Shown piece by piece: positions 42,200-50,138 of a DNA stretch of 64,000 nucleotides. Positions within the stretch are counted from its first letter, which is position 1, and each line of letters begins with the position of its first letter. The stretch is from NCBI RefSeq assembly GCF_900110575.1, contig NZ_FOEF01000026.1, positions 1 to 64,000 on the forward strand, in the 5' to 3' direction. The position numbers and the translations under genes are program-made. The notes below the pieces were generated by a model that worked only from the letters and a program-made list of their open reading frames with translations, ran no database searches and had not been told where the DNA came from. The DNA comes from Amycolatopsis saalfeldensis. Its GTDB lineage: Bacteria; Actinomycetota; Actinomycetes; Mycobacteriales; Pseudonocardiaceae.

Positions 42200-43108
42200 A
42201 TGGTCACCAGTTCCCGCCTGCGCGTTCGTCGCGCAGTCACCACGACCGCCGCTGCCGCGGTGGTCAGCCTCGCCGCGGTCGCCTGCGGTAGCGACTCAAC
42301 GTCCGGCATGTCCGGAATGGACCACGGCTCCACCCCTCCATCCGCTTCCACCAGCCAGCACGACATGCCCGGCATGGACGGTTCCGCCATGCCGTCCGGG
42401 GACGGCTTGGCCCCCTCGGCGTCCGGGTTCCGGTTCGCGCCGACCACCACATCCCTGCCAGCTGGCCAGGCGGCGCCGGTGCGATTCCAGATCCAGGGCG
42501 CCGACGGCAAGCCGGTCACCGCCTTCGAACCGGATCAGACCAAGCTGATGCACTTCTACCTGATCCGCTCGGACCTGACCGGTTTCCAGCATGTCCACCC
42601 CGAGATGGCCGCGGACGGCACCTGGACCGCGCCGGTGGCGGCTTTGCAGGCTGGCACCTACCGGGCCTACGCCTCCTTCATCACCAAGGACGGCACCGGC
42701 AAGGCCGTTCCGCTGGTACTCAGCGAGCAGCTCACGGTGCCCGGCACGCCCACGGTGCAGCCCGTGCCGCCCGCCTCGACGACCACACAGGTCGACGGCT
42801 ACACGCTGACGCTGTCCGGAAACGTCCACAGTGGAATGCCGGGCACGCTGACCGTGGCGGTGTCCAAGGACGGCCAGCCGATCACCGACCTGCAGCCCTA
42901 CCTGGACACCTACGCCCACCTGACCGCCTTCCACGAGGGTGACCTCGCGTTCGCGCACCTGCACCCGGAAGGCGCGGTCAGCGGGGACCACGGCGGGCCG
43001 ACGCTGTCGTTCCACGCCGAGTTGCCGAAAGCGGGGAACTGGCGGCTGTTCCTGCAATTCCAGACCGCCGGTGTCCTGCACACCGCGGCGATCACCCTGA
43101 CCGCCTGA
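42200..43108 (+). CDS. Met/His-rich copper-associated lipoprotein
   Basis: A 302-residue lipoprotein. The signal peptide ends in the lipobox AVAC (residue 29 Cys), followed by an Met/His-rich linker (GMSGMDHGS, HDMPGMDGSAMP). The body has two beta-rich domains; the first contains LMHFYLIRSDLTGFQHVHPEM and the second AHLTAFHEGDLAFAHLHPEG, the repeated HVHP/HLHP motifs of heavy-metal-binding proteins linked to actinomycete copper resistance. It probably binds Cu outside the membrane. The ATG at 42200 is chosen over a GTG at 42188. Confidence 0.72.
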   Translation: MVTSSRLRVRRAVTTTAAAAVVSLAAVACGSDSTSGMSGMDHGSTPPSASTSQHDMPGMDGSAMPSGDGLAPSASGFRFAPTTTSLPAGQAAPVRFQIQGADGKPVTAFEPDQTKLMHFYLIRSDLTGFQHVHPEMAADGTWTAPVAALQAGTYRAYASFITKDGTGKAVPLVLSEQLTVPGTPTVQPVPPASTTTQVDGYTLTLSGNVHSGMPGTLTVAVSKDGQPITDLQPYLDTYAHLTAFHEGDLAFAHLHPEGAVSGDHGGPTLSFHAELPKAGNWRLFLQFQTAGVLHTAAITLTA

Positions 43109-43117
43109 CACCGGCCG

Positions 43118-43170
43118 CTGATTCGGTGCCGGGTCGCCTCGCCGTCGCGGCGAACCCGGCACCGAATCAG
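43118..43170. terminator. 17-bp perfect hairpin between convergent genes
   Basis: Arms CTGATTCGGTGCCGGGT (43118-43134) and its exact complement (43154-43170) enclose a 19-nt loop. It lies between the convergent stops at 43108 and 43177 and should terminate both transcripts; no U-tract is present. Confidence 0.75.
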
Positions 43171-43176
43171 GGCGGC

Positions 43177-43839
43177 TCAGGAATGGCCCGAGGAGAGAGC
43201 TCGCACGGTGCGGGCCACCTGTTCGGGCGACGAGAACGGGGTGGGCGGCAGGACCTGGCGGAGGGCGCCGTCAGCGGTCACGACATAGCTCACCGGCAGA
43301 TAGGCGGGTGCGTGCAATGCCGTGCTCACCGCGCCATCGGAGTCGATGACGGATGGCAGGTGCACGTTCAGCGAGGTCAGCAGGTCCAGTCCGTCGGCCG
43401 GATCGCTCTGCACCTGCACGCCGAGGACCTGCACCGCGCCGGGTGAGGTCGCGTAGGCGTCGAGCACGGGCAGTTCGTCCCGGCAGGGGCCACACCAGCT
43501 GGCCCACACGTTGATCACTGTCGTTCGCCCGGCGACTGCGGCGCCGAGGTCGACGCTCGCCCCGTCGCCGAGACAGGTCACCTGAACGCCGCGCAGCGCG
43601 GTGGGCGACGGCCCGGTCGACTGGGGTGGCGGGCACGGGCGCAGCTGCGCGCGGGCACGCGCGGCCACCAGATCAACGGGCGGACGCGGAACACTGCTCG
43701 GCGCCGCACTGGTCGGTCGCGGGGACGTTCCCGGCCACAACGCGGCTGCCGCGGCGATCGCCACGATCACCAGGATGGGCCACCACCTGCGCAGGACGCG
43801 ACGCGTCTGGGTCGACGTGCTGTCGTGCGGCGTCGTCAC
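43177..43839 (-). CDS. TlpA/ResA-type membrane-anchored thioredoxin
   Basis: A 220-residue protein. An N-terminal membrane anchor (RRWWPILVIVAIAAAAALW) is followed by an extracytoplasmic thioredoxin domain with WCGPC at residues 115-119 and the cis-Pro loop YLPVSYVV. It would reduce disulfides outside the membrane with electrons from a CcdA-type protein. It is divergent from a pair of tiny membrane proteins across one of the four shared BlaI/CopY-like operators. Confidence 0.85.
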   Translation of the reverse strand: MTTPHDSTSTQTRRVLRRWWPILVIVAIAAAAALWPGTSPRPTSAAPSSVPRPPVDLVAARARAQLRPCPPPQSTGPSPTALRGVQVTCLGDGASVDLGAAVAGRTTVINVWASWCGPCRDELPVLDAYATSPGAVQVLGVQVQSDPADGLDLLTSLNVHLPSVIDSDGAVSTALHAPAYLPVSYVVTADGALRQVLPPTPFSSPEQVARTVRALSSGHS

Positions 43840-43895
43840 GATTCTCGTCCTCGATGTCGCCGAAGTGGCCGGCTGTGGGCGTCCAACCGGGAACT

Positions 43896-43918
43896 ATCTA
43901 CTATCTCCGTACGTAGAT
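43896..43918. promoter_or_regulatory. Copper-island operator A (BlaI/CopY-like)
   Basis: ATCTACT-N9-CGTAGAT fits the window consensus ATCTACK-N9-MGTAGRT with one arm mismatch. A wider repeat, CTACTATCT-N8-AGATAGTA, shares the same centre. It lies between the divergent TlpA gene (43839) and the small-protein gene (43968). Confidence 0.75.
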
Positions 43919-43967
43919 AGTATGAGATGGGTGCCGGACGTGCGTGCCGCACCCTCGTGGAGGAGCC

Positions 43968-44150
43968 ATGCAGTCGGTGTTGTGGGGTGTCGCGGTCCTG
44001 GCCTGCCCGGTCGGGATGGGTCTGATGATGTGGCTCATGATGCGCGGCCAGCGCAAAGGCCCGGAAGAGGACGCGAGCCAGGAGCAGGTCGCGCAGTTGC
44101 GGGCGGAGGTCGAGCAGCTCAAGTCCGAGCGCGCGAAGGGCGCGCGGTGA
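43968..44150 (+). CDS. Small membrane protein with a coiled-coil tail
   Basis: A 60-residue protein with one hydrophobic Met-rich segment (VLWGVAVLACPVGMGLMMWLMM), then a charged heptad-like tail (EQVAQLRAEVEQLKSER). The strong box GGAGGAGCC precedes the ATG. It overlaps the next tiny gene by one base (TGATG). The Met/Cys content of the helix and the place beside operator A suggest a part in copper handling; no family is assigned. Confidence 0.6.
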   Translation: MQSVLWGVAVLACPVGMGLMMWLMMRGQRKGPEEDASQEQVAQLRAEVEQLKSERAKGAR

Positions 44151-44347
44151 TGCCCACCTGGGTTGTCGCGGTGATCGCGATCGCCGCGGTCACGGCCACC
44201 TACTTCTCCTGCGTGCGGCCGATGCTGCGCGGGCGGAGCCATTGCGGCGCGCCCGCCGGACGTGACGATCTCGATCGGCAGATCGCCGAGCTGCGGGAGG
44301 AGGTGCGCGTGTTGCGAGCCCAGGAGGTGCTTGACGGTGACCGGTGA
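44150..44347 (+). CDS. Second small membrane protein with a coiled coil
   Basis: A 65-residue protein with one membrane segment (TWVVAVIAIAAVTATYFSCV) and a charged coiled-coil tail (LDRQIAELREEVRVLR). It has the same layout as the preceding 60-residue protein, so the two may pair through their tails. Its ATG overlaps the previous stop (TGATG), hence coupled translation. Cysteine residues at the membrane edge (SCV, HCGAP) are notable. Function unknown. Confidence 0.55.
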   Translation: MPTWVVAVIAIAAVTATYFSCVRPMLRGRSHCGAPAGRDDLDRQIAELREEVRVLRAQEVLDGDR

Positions 44348-44383
44348 GGATTTCGACGTACGCTCGCAGGTGAAGTGGTGGCG

Positions 44384-44728
44384 ATGACCGATCCGGGACT
44401 GCGCGCCTCGGACGCCGATCGTGAACGCGTGGTGTCGCTGTTGCACGCGCAGGTGGGCGAAGGCCGTTTGACGTTGGAGGAGTTCTCCGAGCGCTCAGCC
44501 GCCGCGTATGCCGCACGCACCGTGGGTGAGCTCGTCACGCTGACCCGTGACCTTCCGGTTCTGGTCTCGCCATCCCCGGCGCCGACACCGGTGTCGCGGT
44601 GGTTGGTGCCGCTGGCGGTCGTCTTGGCCGTCCTGTTCCTGGCTGGTGCGCTGCTGGCGTTGGCGGGTCCGGCGACCGCGGGCGGGATGGGTCAGATGAT
44701 GGCGCAGATGGGCCGCATATGCGGCTGA
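44384..44728 (+). CDS. DUF1707 (SHOCT-like) membrane protein
   Basis: A 114-residue protein. RASDADRERVVSLLHAQVGEGRLTLEEFSERSAAAYAARTVGEL is the DUF1707 domain (residues about 6-50), followed by one membrane segment (LVPLAVVLAVLFLAGALLALA) and a Met-rich C-terminus (GGMGQMMAQMGRICG). The Met/Cys tail is unusual for DUF1707 and fits metal context. The ATG at 44384 is chosen; a GTG at 44375 is possible. It lies after the two small coiled-coil proteins, probably in one transcript. Confidence 0.65.
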   Translation: MTDPGLRASDADRERVVSLLHAQVGEGRLTLEEFSERSAAAYAARTVGELVTLTRDLPVLVSPSPAPTPVSRWLVPLAVVLAVLFLAGALLALAGPATAGGMGQMMAQMGRICG

Positions 44729-44737
44729 CTCCCGCGG

Positions 44738-46675
44738 TCATTCGTGGCCGGGGTAGACGAACCGGCGGTGGATGAGGTGGGTGTCGTCGGTGAGGGTTTC
44801 CTCGCTGATCCGGCCCTGCGCGTCGAGGGTGAGGGCGACAGTGGTGGCCGCGGCCGGGTAGCCCAGGGCGAGCCGGACAGGCTGGCCGTCGCGGGAGATC
44901 CGGGTGGCGATAGGAGCGCTGCCCGCGGCGTAAGGCTCCTGGGCGGCGAAGAACTCCCCGGTCAGCTCCAGCTGCTGCGGCTCGGGCAGGGCGGTGGTGG
45001 TGTCGCTGGTGACGGCTTCGTACACGGTGAGGTGGTCGACTGTGCGCAGCGCCTGTACCGCCCGCGCGAGTTCGGCCGCGCCGGAGGTGACCGGCCAGGG
45101 CACGAGCAGGCTGACGTTGCCGCCGCGCCAGGTGGATGCCTGCGCGTGCAAGCTGAGCACGTTGTCACCCGGAGACCAGTCCACAGTGGACATGAAGCAG
45201 CCGTTGCCGCAGCCTGAGAACTCCAGCGGCGTGCTCTCGTGGTGCGGTGAGGTCAGTTGGCCGGAGAGGGTGAAGCTCTGGGCCGCTTCGGGTGCGTAGT
45301 AGTCGCCGCGGCGGGGTGTGGTCAGCCGTACCACCAGTTGGCCATCGCTGGCCTGCGCGGTGACACCGACCTGACCGGCGAGGGTGCCCAGCGGCACCAC
45401 CTGTCCGCGCGGCGGGGGCGGTCCGGGTTGCTGGCTGGTCGCGGGCGGGGTCGACACCAGCACCGCGGACAGGGCGAGCACCCCGACCAGCGCGGTGCTT
45501 TCGAGCCGGGCCAGGAGCCGCACCCGGTCGGCCCGGTCCCGGCGCACGGCCAGGCGCGCGGTAAGCGCCAGCCCGGCCGCCACGATCACGAGGGCGAGTT
45601 TGATCAGCAGGACCTGCCCGTAGGTCGTGGTCAGCAGCGCGGACAGCGGCACCAGCAGCAGCGCGCTGACGATCCCGGTGGTCACCACGAGCGCGAACAC
45701 CCACCCGGCGAGCCGCAGATAGCCGGCCAGCACCCAGCGCACCGCGGGGCGCTCCCGCCGCCAGGCCAGGACGGCGCGGGCCACATGCGTCAGGGCACCC
45801 ACCCAGATCGCGACCGCGGCCAGATGCGTGCCGGTGAGCAGCCCGCCCCACCCCGGCGCCGCGATGTTGGCGTGCGAGCGCCAGCCTTCGGCGTCCACCA
45901 CAGCCAGCAACGGGATGACCGCCCACGGCCGCCACCGTCCACTGTGGACGATAGACAGTCCAAAGGCGACGGCCAGGCCAAGGGCTTCAACGGCAAGGAG
46001 TTGCCCGGCTCGGCCCTGCCAGAGAGTGGTCGGCGTGCCCGTGCCGACGATGAGCAGGACAGCCAGTGCGACCACACCGGCCAGTCCGACGAGTGCGGCG
46101 GGCGGCACCCACGAGCGGGGCGCGGGCAGCCGGGGGTTCTCGCGTCGCGCCGAGGTGGTGAAGCGTTCGCCGATTACGCCGCCGAGCGCGAGGGCGAGTC
46201 CGGCGAACAGCAGCCATCGCAGCGCCGCCTCGCCCCAGGCGATCGACTGCGCACCGGTCGTGCCGGCGCCGGTGACCGCGGTCCCGACGGCGAAGCGGAA
46301 CTCCTCCTCGACCTGGTCCCCGTCCGACCCGGTGACCTGCCACCGCACCCGGTAGGTGCCCGGCCGGACCGTCCCGGCCGGTGCCGCGCTGACGACGTGA
46401 CCCTCGCGCGCCGTGCTCGTCGGGCCCAGCGGCACCATGCGGCCATCGCTGTCGAGCAGAGTCAGCGCACGGGGCCCGGCCGTCACGGGCTCGTTGAACA
46501 CCAGCGTGATCACCGGGGGCGTGTCGGGGACAGCGGTGTCGGTCGCGGGATCGGTGAACAGCAAGGTGGGGTGGGCGCTGGCCGGTGTCGCACCGGCCAG
46601 CACGGTCCCGAAAACCATGAGCAGGAGGACGGCGGCGCGGCGCAGAGCGCGGCGCCGCCGGAGAACACGGGTCAT
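44738..46675 (-). CDS. CopC-CopD fusion copper import/resistance protein
   Basis: A 645-residue protein. After a signal peptide (ending ASAHP), a CopC domain of about 110 residues has the N-terminal His and FNEPVTAGPRAL. An eight-to-nine-segment CopD membrane domain follows, and a C-terminal soluble domain of about 210 residues ends in a Pro/Gly-rich beta region with CGNGC. CopC binds Cu at the surface and CopD moves it inward, commonly for cuproenzyme loading. The ATG at 46675 overlaps the glutaredoxin stop (ATGA). Confidence 0.82.
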   Translation of the reverse strand: MTRVLRRRRALRRAAVLLLMVFGTVLAGATPASAHPTLLFTDPATDTAVPDTPPVITLVFNEPVTAGPRALTLLDSDGRMVPLGPTSTAREGHVVSAAPAGTVRPGTYRVRWQVTGSDGDQVEEEFRFAVGTAVTGAGTTGAQSIAWGEAALRWLLFAGLALALGGVIGERFTTSARRENPRLPAPRSWVPPAALVGLAGVVALAVLLIVGTGTPTTLWQGRAGQLLAVEALGLAVAFGLSIVHSGRWRPWAVIPLLAVVDAEGWRSHANIAAPGWGGLLTGTHLAAVAIWVGALTHVARAVLAWRRERPAVRWVLAGYLRLAGWVFALVVTTGIVSALLLVPLSALLTTTYGQVLLIKLALVIVAAGLALTARLAVRRDRADRVRLLARLESTALVGVLALSAVLVSTPPATSQQPGPPPPRGQVVPLGTLAGQVGVTAQASDGQLVVRLTTPRRGDYYAPEAAQSFTLSGQLTSPHHESTPLEFSGCGNGCFMSTVDWSPGDNVLSLHAQASTWRGGNVSLLVPWPVTSGAAELARAVQALRTVDHLTVYEAVTSDTTTALPEPQQLELTGEFFAAQEPYAAGSAPIATRISRDGQPVRLALGYPAAATTVALTLDAQGRISEETLTDDTHLIHRRFVYPGHE

Positions 46676-46968
46676 GCCAGGGAGTGCTGGCGGAGGGTGC
46701 GGCGGAGCTTGCGTTCCGACAGCCGCCCGAACGAGAAGGGCTGTCCGTTCACCAGGATACCGGGCGCGAACAGCACGCCCGCCTGCGCGGCCAGCCGCCG
46801 TCCCTCGTCGGTGGCGAGGTCGATCTCGGTGACCTGCAACGGAAAGTCCGCCCCCACGCGATCCAGGACCTGCTTGGCCTGCTCGCAGAAGCCGCAGTCG
46901 TCCTGGGTGAGCAACGTGATCTCGACCGGCTCGGTCTGCGCAAATGGTTCGCTCGCAGGCTCGCTCAC
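46672..46968 (-). CDS. Glutaredoxin-like thiol protein
   Basis: A 98-residue thioredoxin-fold protein with LLTQDDCGFCEQAKQVLDRVG giving the CGFC active site near residue 25, and FAPGILVNGQPF holding the cis-Pro. No signal peptide is present, so it is cytosolic. It overlaps both neighbours (GTGA with the peroxiredoxin, ATGA with CopCD). It may supply or remove electrons for the peroxiredoxin or for copper-thiol exchange. Confidence 0.8.
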   Translation of the reverse strand: MSEPASEPFAQTEPVEITLLTQDDCGFCEQAKQVLDRVGADFPLQVTEIDLATDEGRRLAAQAGVLFAPGILVNGQPFSFGRLSERKLRRTLRQHSLA

Positions 46969-47705
46969 GGCTTCCGTTCCTGGGCCAGGTCGGTGAGCAT
47001 CTTCTGCGCGGGCAGGAACATCGTGTAGTCCGGCGACCCGCCGTAGTCGGCACGCCAGCGGATCATCCCGTCCGGGCCGACCAGGATGAAACTGTGGCCG
47101 TCGCGCATGTCGCCCATCATCCCGTAGGAATTGGCCTGGTAGGCGCGGGACACGGCCAGGGTCGGGTCCGACAGCACCGGGGTGGTCAGCTTCTCGTCAG
47201 CCATCTTCTGCGCGATCAGATTGGCCGGGTCGGTGGTGATCGACACGACGGCGTCGATCCCGGCGCTCTTGACCGCGGCCTGGTTCTGTTCCAGGTCCTT
47301 GATCTGGTCCCAGCACGGCTGACACGACAGGCCCTCCTGGAAGTACAGCAACACGCTCTTGCCGCGGAAGTCGGCCAGGCTGACCTGTCCGCCCGCACTG
47401 GAGGCGAGAGTGAATGCCGGAGCCGCCGTACCGATACCGGGTTGGCCTGCGACGTGCCGGTAGCCGCTGCCGCCGCTGGTCGCGGTGCCGCCCTGCTGGC
47501 CCTGGGAACTCTGGTAGACGAGGTACAACCCGACCACGGCGAGCACGGCGACCACGGACACGGCAATGATCGTCCACCGGCGCCGGGCCGATCCGCCGCG
47601 CAGGCGCTCGACCTCGCGGGCGGCCGGTGTCCGTGGTCGGGCGGGAGGCTTGCGGCCACGTTTATCGGCGGGCCGCGTCGACGCCTTAGCGCTGCTCTTG
47701 CTCAC
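46965..47705 (-). CDS. Membrane-anchored peroxiredoxin (AhpC/TSA family)
   Basis: A 246-residue protein. An N-terminal basic leader and one membrane segment (WTIIAVSVVAVLAVVGLYLVY) anchor an extracytoplasmic peroxiredoxin domain with SCQPCWDQIKDL, in which the first Cys is the peroxidatic position and a nearby Cys could resolve it. The GTG start at 47705 lies inside the end of the CcdA gene. It should reduce peroxides or disulfides outside the membrane, with electrons from the CcdA-like protein. Confidence 0.78.
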   Translation of the reverse strand: MSKSSAKASTRPADKRGRKPPARPRTPAAREVERLRGGSARRRWTIIAVSVVAVLAVVGLYLVYQSSQGQQGGTATSGGSGYRHVAGQPGIGTAAPAFTLASSAGGQVSLADFRGKSVLLYFQEGLSCQPCWDQIKDLEQNQAAVKSAGIDAVVSITTDPANLIAQKMADEKLTTPVLSDPTLAVSRAYQANSYGMMGDMRDGHSFILVGPDGMIRWRADYGGSPDYTMFLPAQKMLTDLAQERKP

Positions 47706-48648
47706 GTCGGTTCTCCTCGGCGATGTCGACGGTGGCGGGGGTGGGGGTGTCGTCCTGCGCGGCGCAGCAGGCCGACGGCGCGGTCGTGGCAGTGGTGGCG
47801 GTCTTGCTGCGCCGGGCGCGGCGCAGGAGTAGCGCGAACCCAAGTAGCAACACCAGGAGCAGGGCCCAGCCGGGGATCCAGGACAGGGCATAGAGGGCGA
47901 GGCTGGACACGTGCTGCAGCCAGGCGGACAGTTCGGTTTGCCAGCCGCTGCTGGGCATGCCGGGCCCGGTGAACGCCAGCACCACCGCGAGCACGCCCAT
48001 GGCGATCATCAGCCCGCCGCTGATTGCGCTGCCCAGGGCCAGCCGCCGCTGCCAGCGGCCCAGCCGCAGCCGGATCGTCCGGTCGGTCAGCAGCCGAGCG
48101 GCGCGTTCCCGGCGGGTGTCCCACAACAAGGCGACCAGGGCCAGTGGCGCCACCATCCCGGCCACGTACGCGGCGCCGATGGACAGCGCCGCCGGGAACG
48201 ACGCGGCGGCACCGGAGAGCACCGCGACCCCGGCCAGGACCGGCGCGCAGCACGCGCTGGCCGCACCGGAGAACGCGCCCAGCACATACGCCGAGCCGAA
48301 GCTGCCTTCCTTGACGGCGCGGGCGCCCGGCATCGGCAGGTTCGGCTTCCACCCCGCCAGCACCGCCACCCCACCGGCGACCATCAGGACGCCGCCGATC
48401 GAGAAGATCCACAGGTGCCCGGTGACCAGCAGCCGGCTCAACGCCGTCGCCCCGAGCCCGATCGGGAGGATCACCGTCGCGACCCCGGCGCCGAACACCA
48501 GGGTCGCGGGAACGACGCCGCCGCGGTGGCGGAACCCGGTGGCCAGGTATGCGGGCAGCATCACCGACACGCAGCACGGCGCCAGCAACGCGACCACCCC
48601 GCCCAGGAACGACGCCACCAGCGTCGTCCCGAACAGCAGTTGCCCCAC
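47686..48648 (-). CDS. CcdA-type transmembrane electron carrier
   Basis: A 320-residue membrane protein with six to eight hydrophobic segments. The redox cysteine positions are doubled: LLAPCCVSVMLPAY in TM1 and ASACCAPVLAG in TM4, instead of single Cys. The C-terminal tail ends SACCAAQDD. It would carry electrons from cytosolic thioredoxin to the anchored peroxiredoxin and thioredoxins. The GTG start has GGGAGG. Operator B lies upstream, divergent from the BlaI-like gene. Confidence 0.82.
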   Translation of the reverse strand: MGQLLFGTTLVASFLGGVVALLAPCCVSVMLPAYLATGFRHRGGVVPATLVFGAGVATVILPIGLGATALSRLLVTGHLWIFSIGGVLMVAGGVAVLAGWKPNLPMPGARAVKEGSFGSAYVLGAFSGAASACCAPVLAGVAVLSGAAASFPAALSIGAAYVAGMVAPLALVALLWDTRRERAARLLTDRTIRLRLGRWQRRLALGSAISGGLMIAMGVLAVVLAFTGPGMPSSGWQTELSAWLQHVSSLALYALSWIPGWALLLVLLLGFALLLRRARRSKTATTATTAPSACCAAQDDTPTPATVDIAEENRREQEQR

Positions 48649-48674
48649 GGCGCCTCCCGATGCCCACAGCCATC

Positions 48675-48697
48675 ATCTACGATCTCCGTACGTAGAT
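48675..48697. promoter_or_regulatory. Copper-island operator B (BlaI/CopY-like)
   Basis: ATCTACG-N9-CGTAGAT has perfect 7-bp arms. It sits between the divergent CcdA operon (start 48648) and the BlaI-like repressor (start 48817), so the repressor would control itself. CCATCATCTAC precedes it as in operators C and D. Confidence 0.8.
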
Positions 48698-48816
48698 AGT
48701 AGCTTGGTGGTGTGAGGTCGCTGTTCACCCTCGCCGGGTGGGCCGCGACCAGCACGGACAGGCCGTCAGGTGCGCGAAGTACCCTGGACGGGCCAGAGTG
48801 AGTGCCAGGAGGACGT

Positions 48817-49173
48817 GTGCGTGGATTCGGAGACCTGGAGGCGGTCGTCATGGACTGCCTCTGGAGCCGTGACGGCGAGACCACCGTGCGCGAGGTGTTC
48901 GAGGAACTGCGCCAGCGACGCGAGATCGCCTACACCACCGTGATGTCCACGATGGACAACCTGCACCGCAAGGACTGGCTGGCCCGCAAGCGCCAGGGCA
49001 AAGCATTCCTCTACTGGCCCACGCACACCCGCGAGCAGTACAGCGCCCGGCTGATGCGCGACGCACTGGATTCCGGTGGGCAGTCCGACCTGGTGCTGAC
49101 CCACTTCCTGGAGCAGATGTCCGAGGACGAACGCGCCGCCCTGCGGCGGCTGGCCGCGGAGGAGGCGGGATGA
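48817..49173 (+). CDS. BlaI/MecI/CopY-family repressor
   Basis: A 118-residue winged-helix protein. FGDLEAVVMDCLWSRDGETTVREVFEELRQRREIAYTTVMSTMDNLHRKDWLAR is the family-defining DNA-binding domain, with a C-terminal dimerisation helix region. The GTG at 48817 is chosen because AGGAGG ends 4 nt upstream. The family includes beta-lactam repressors and the copper-responsive CopY/TcrY type; the gene context is all copper and thiol proteins. It overlaps the M56 peptidase by ATGA. Confidence 0.88.
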   Translation: MRGFGDLEAVVMDCLWSRDGETTVREVFEELRQRREIAYTTVMSTMDNLHRKDWLARKRQGKAFLYWPTHTREQYSARLMRDALDSGGQSDLVLTHFLEQMSEDERAALRRLAAEEAG

Positions 49174-50132
49174 GCGTCGCGGCTTGCCTGCTCCTCTACA
49201 GCTTCGCCGCCGCGGTGCTCGCCCCGCGCCTGCTGGTCCGGCTCACCCATGCCGGAGTCGCTCCGCGGCTCGGGGTGGCGGCATGGCTGGCCGCGATCGG
49301 CAGCGTCATCGGTTCCTGGGCGGTGGCGGCGGTGTTTCTGGCCGCCGAGCTGCTGCGTGACTGGACTCAGGCCCGGCAAACAATTCTGAGCACGTGTTTC
49401 GCCCAGCTGCGCGCCGTCGCCACGGGCAGTTACGGCGTAGCCGTCCAAATCGGACTGCTCACGCTCGCCGGATTCGCCGCGGTGGCGGTGGTGATCCTGC
49501 TGGCGCGGTTGGGCCGGTCGTTGCTGCGGGCACGGGCGACGACTCATGAGCATGCGCGGATGGCCCGCCTCGCGGGTGCGCACGACACGACACTGGACGC
49601 CATCGTGCTCGATGTACCCGAACCGGCGGCGTACTGCGTGGCCGGCCGCCCGCACACCGTCGTGCTCACCCGCGGCGCGATGGCCGCCCTCGGCGACCGG
49701 CATCTGGACGCCGTGCTCGCGCACGAGCGCGCCCACCTGGCCGGACGGCACCATCTGCTGATCGCCCTCACCCGTGGCCTGGCGGCCATCCTGCCTCGGA
49801 TCGAGTTGTTCACCACCGGCGCGGCCGAAGTCGCGCGGCTGCTGGAAATGTGCGCCGACGACGCGGCGGCCCGCGCCCACGGCCGACGCACCGTGCTGCA
49901 GGCCCTGTTGGCCCTCTCCGGTGCTGCCCCGGTTCCCGCCGGTGCGCTCGGCGCGAGCGGTGTCGGGGTGCTGGCCCGCGCCGAACGTCTCGCGACACCG
50001 CCGGAGCCTGCCCGCCGGTGGCGGGTACGTCTGCTGCTCGGTGCAACGGTGGCCCTGGCCACGATCGGTCCGCTGCTGGCCGGCGGGATGGCCGCCACCG
50101 GGCTCGCCCTGTGCGGCGGCATGACCGGCTGA
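49170..50132 (+). CDS. M56-family integral membrane metallopeptidase
   Basis: A 320-residue protease with about four membrane segments. The zinc motif HERAH is at residues 185-189, followed by the third ligand region ELFTTGAAEVARLLEMCADDAAA. No penicillin-binding sensor domain follows, unlike BlaR1/MecR1. It probably cleaves or transmits a signal to the coupled BlaI-like repressor (ATGA overlap), so the pair could form a metal- or envelope-stress switch. Confidence 0.85.
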   Translation: MSVAACLLLYSFAAAVLAPRLLVRLTHAGVAPRLGVAAWLAAIGSVIGSWAVAAVFLAAELLRDWTQARQTILSTCFAQLRAVATGSYGVAVQIGLLTLAGFAAVAVVILLARLGRSLLRARATTHEHARMARLAGAHDTTLDAIVLDVPEPAAYCVAGRPHTVVLTRGAMAALGDRHLDAVLAHERAHLAGRHHLLIALTRGLAAILPRIELFTTGAAEVARLLEMCADDAAARAHGRRTVLQALLALSGAAPVPAGALGASGVGVLARAERLATPPEPARRWRVRLLLGATVALATIGPLLAGGMAATGLALCGGMTG

Positions 50133-50138
50133 GCGTTG

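Noticed and set aside
48817..50132. Beta-lactam resistance interpretation of the BlaI-M56 pair
   Set aside because: No beta-lactamase or penicillin-binding protein gene is near, the protease lacks a sensor domain, and all operator-linked genes are copper or thiol genes.
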